From Paenirhizobium cremeum (GTDB lineage Bacteria > Pseudomonadota > Alphaproteobacteria > Rhizobiales > Rhizobiaceae): DNA of 64,000 bases. Under the pieces are notes generated by a model. The model saw only the letters and a list, made by a program, of their open reading frames with translations. It had not been told where the DNA came from and did no database searches. Shown piece by piece: positions 61,907 to 64,000 of the stretch (the first letter of the stretch is position 1; every line of letters begins with the position of its first letter). The DNA lies in assembly GCF_022884085.1 (NCBI RefSeq), contig NZ_JAGGCS010000010.1, positions 1 through 64,000 of the forward strand, written 5' to 3'. Position numbers and translations under genes: made by a program.

Positions 61907-62967
61907 GCGCGCCTCCGGTTGGTGAAGATCAGCGAGAAGAAGAAGGGAACGCCCACGAGCGCAGTGATGACGCCGATCGGCAGGATCGCGCCGGGGATCA
62001 GCATCTTCGAGACGACCGAGGTGACGGAAAGCAGCAGCGCGCCGCAGATCACCGAACCCGGCAGGAAGAAGCGCTGGTCCTCGCCGACCACCATGCGGGC
62101 GATATGCGGACCGACGAGGCCGATGAAGCCGATGGTGCCGACGAAGGAGACCGGAATGGCTGCCAGCAGGCTGACGAGCATCATCGTTTCCAGGCGGAGC
62201 CGCTTGACGTTGACGCCGAAGGAGGCTGCCTTGTCGTCGCCGAGGCGCAGCGCCGTCAGCGCCCAGGCATTGCGGGCGAAAAGCGGCACGCAGAAAACCA
62301 GCACGGCGCCTGTCACCGCAACCTTGCCCCATGTCGCCTTGGTGAGCGAACCCATGGTCCAGAACACGACGGCGGCGAGCGCCTGTTCGGAGGCGAGATA
62401 TTCGAGCAGCGAGAGCAGCGCGTTGAAGGTGAAGACCAGCGCGATGCCGAGCAGCACGATGGTTTCCACGGTGACGCCGCGCAGCGTCGAGACGCCGTAG
62501 ATGAACAGCGACGCAGCCATCGCCATCACAAAGGCATTGATCGGGATCATGAACTGCACTGCGGTCGGGAAGATTGCGACGCCCGCCACGAGCCCGAGGG
62601 CTGCGCCGAAGCCGGCGGCGGCGGAAATGCCGAGCGTGAACGGGCTCGCCAGCGGATTGGCGAGGATCGTCTGCATCTGCGCGCCCGCAAGCGAAAGACA
62701 GGCGCCGACGGTGACCGCCATCAGCGCCACCGGCATGCGGATATCCCAGATCACCACCCGCAACTGGTCGCCCGCGGAGGACGGCCATAAAATGGTGGAG
62801 ACGACCTCGCTCAGCGTATAGCGGGCAGGACCGAGCGCCATGTCGGCGGCGACGCTCACGAGAAGTGCGGCGACCATGAGCCCGAGGATCGTCAGACGCC
62901 GGGCGGAAATCGCCCGGTACTGGCTGCGCCCCGCGGCGCTCTGCAGTGTTTCGGTGGCAACGGCCAT
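61900..62967 (-). CDS. Iron-siderophore ABC transporter permease (FecCD family)
   Basis: 355-residue permease with about ten membrane segments. Family motifs: RMPVALMAVTVGACLSLAGAQMQTILANPLASPFTLGISAAAGFGAALG, GSLTKATWGKV and PVSFVGTIGFIGLVGPHIARMVVGEDQRFFLPGS. It is a single permease, so it probably forms a homodimer. Its start codon shares one base with the stop of the binding-protein gene. Confidence 0.95.
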   Translation of the reverse strand: MAVATETLQSAAGRSQYRAISARRLTILGLMVAALLVSVAADMALGPARYTLSEVVSTILWPSSAGDQLRVVIWDIRMPVALMAVTVGACLSLAGAQMQTILANPLASPFTLGISAAAGFGAALGLVAGVAIFPTAVQFMIPINAFVMAMAASLFIYGVSTLRGVTVETIVLLGIALVFTFNALLSLLEYLASEQALAAVVFWTMGSLTKATWGKVAVTGAVLVFCVPLFARNAWALTALRLGDDKAASFGVNVKRLRLETMMLVSLLAAIPVSFVGTIGFIGLVGPHIARMVVGEDQRFFLPGSVICGALLLSVTSVVSKMLIPGAILPIGVITALVGVPFFFSLIFTNRRRAW

Positions 62968-64000
62968 CAGTTGGTTCCCTTATCGAGCGAGACGAAATAG
63001 CCGGGCTTGTAGGCGATCGGCAGGAACTTCTCGTGGAATTCCCGGAACGTCGCTTCCGGGTCCAGATCGGCGAAGAGATCCGGATGGAACCACTTGGCGA
63101 ACTGCTGGATCGGCGCGAATTCATAAGGGGCTCCGTAGAACTGGTGCCAGACGGCGTGCACCTCGCCGTCGGTTACCGCCTTGAGCCCGGAAAAGCCGCT
63201 GCGCTGCATCAGCGCCTGCAGTTTCTCTCGTGCGGCCTGCGGGTCGGCGCCGCGGCCGACATGGACGAAGCGATTGGTCTTGGATTCGGCCGCCCAGTTG
63301 GAACCGGTGGCGATGTATTGGTCCGGGTTCTGGACGATCAGTTGTTCGATGCTGATATCGCCGAAGGTCGTCTTGATGACGTCCGCGGCAATGTTGTGGC
63401 CGCCGGCGCGTTCGACCATCTCGCCGAAATTGGCCGGGCCGAAGCTGCGGCAGCAGCCGTTCTCGGCGTCGTTGCCGGGAGCGCGCTCGATGAAGACCCT
63501 GGGACGCACGAGATTGGGCTGGCTCGCGATGCGGTCCGTCACACGGGCGATCTGTTCCCGGCGAAACGCGATGAATTCCCGCGCCTTTTCCTCGCTGCCG
63601 AAGATCTCGCCGAGAAGCTCGATCGACTTTTCGCTGTTCTTCGCCGGGTCCACGCGGAAGTCGACATAGACGACCTTGATGCCGGCGGCGGCAGCCTTTT
63701 CTTCCAGCCCGCCTTCCAGCGCGCCTTTGCGCGACTCGATGTTGAGCGTCAGCACGTCGGGCGCAAGGGCGATGGCAGCTTCCAGGCTGAATGTACCGTT
63801 CGGCACGTAGCCGAAGCGGGGCAGGGTCGCAAGGGCGGGAAAGCGCTCCACATAGGCCGCGTAGCTGTCGGCGTCCTTGGTCAGGAAGTCGTCGCGCCAG
63901 CCGACGATGCGGTCGAGCATGTGCTCGCCGGTCAGCGCGGCGATGACATGGATCTGCCGGGCCTCTCCGACGAGAACGCGCTTCGCCGGCAGGTCGAGTT
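62967..64000 (-). CDS. Iron-siderophore ABC transporter substrate-binding protein (5' part beyond window)
   Basis: Periplasmic or lipid-anchored type III binding protein; 343 residues are visible and the N-terminus lies beyond position 64000. Readable family features: RIVGWRDDF, FGYVPNGTFSLEAAIALAPDVLTLNIESRKG, a Cys pair and acidic motif in ERAPGNDAENGCCRSFGPANFGEMVERAGGHNI, and FVHVGRGADPQAA. Two adjacent Cys are unusual. The ligand may be a siderophore, heme or another iron chelate. It overlaps the permease by one base. Confidence 0.92.
   Translation of the reverse strand, partial: LDLPAKRVLVGEARQIHVIAALTGEHMLDRIVGWRDDFLTKDADSYAAYVERFPALATLPRFGYVPNGTFSLEAAIALAPDVLTLNIESRKGALEGGLEEKAAAAGIKVVYVDFRVDPAKNSEKSIELLGEIFGSEEKAREFIAFRREQIARVTDRIASQPNLVRPRVFIERAPGNDAENGCCRSFGPANFGEMVERAGGHNIAADVIKTTFGDISIEQLIVQNPDQYIATGSNWAAESKTNRFVHVGRGADPQAAREKLQALMQRSGFSGLKAVTDGEVHAVWHQFYGAPYEFAPIQQFAKWFHPDLFADLDPEATFREFHEKFLPIAYKPGYFVSLDKGTN

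Overview
The window reads as a high-GC chromosomal segment of an alphaproteobacterium of the family Rhizobiaceae (Rhizobium/Agrobacterium/Ensifer/Shinella group; I cannot place the genus). The markers are a DmeR-DmeF nickel/cobalt efflux pair, a BA14K-type small secreted protein, a fused SecDF, the HDAC-xseB-dxs-tlyA housekeeping neighbourhood, a ModE-box-controlled modABC operon, rhizobial intergenic palindromic repeats and three promoters matching the alphaproteobacterial general-stress (EcfG) consensus. I found no rRNA, tRNA, CRISPR array, prophage or transposase gene.

Layout. 1-9.4 kb: end of a Cache-type chemoreceptor, a small secreted HPE1-like protein, purD, tex, a cyclopropane fatty acid synthase, a MipA/OmpV outer membrane protein and a lipoprotein. 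9.5-12.6 kb: ubiA, dmeRF and a DUF6101-like gene. 12.9-18.6 kb: a perfect ModE box and modABC, facing an operon for threonylcarbamoyl-AMP synthase, an FAD-linked oxidase and a single-domain ModE-like regulator; a 42-bp perfect inverted repeat lies between them. 18.9-24.4 kb: a degenerate GGDEF protein, an unknown protein, a cobalamin riboswitch directly upstream of a gbcAB-like glycine betaine demethylation operon, and a BA14K protein. 24.4-30.7 kb: a CorA/ZntB-type transporter, a coupled two-gene operon joining an output-less Cache/HAMP sensor to a bacterial pentameric ligand-gated ion channel, then an acyl-CoA dehydrogenase and an enoyl-CoA hydratase. 30.8-47.5 kb: RNA methyltransferases (rlmD-like, tlyA), DUF4424, a second chemoreceptor, stress and monooxygenase-like small proteins, LysR, Fe-SOD, YkgJ, MFS, dxs, pirin, xseB, HDAC, a DUF4440-like protein and a thioesterase. 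47.8-57.8 kb: HerA-like ATPase, a stress-promoter gene, SecDF, a flavin-fold/GAF/winged-helix regulator coupled to a small flavin-fold protein and divergent from a hemerythrin protein, and a LysR/quinol monooxygenase/DUF2798 unit. 57.8-64 kb: a chemoreceptor coupled to an orphan sugar-binding protein, then a siderophore/iron ABC transporter running off the right edge.

The most unusual items are (i) the Cache-HAMP sensor translationally coupled to a pentameric ion channel, (ii) the cobalamin riboswitch in front of gbcAB, (iii) the periplasmic-binding-protein/chemoreceptor pair without transport genes, and (iv) the flavin-fold/GAF/DNA-binding fusion next to a hemerythrin. Metal and redox handling (Ni/Co, Mo, Zn or Mg, Fe, B12) is a recurring theme. 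Functions are inferred from protein motifs only; no database search was run.
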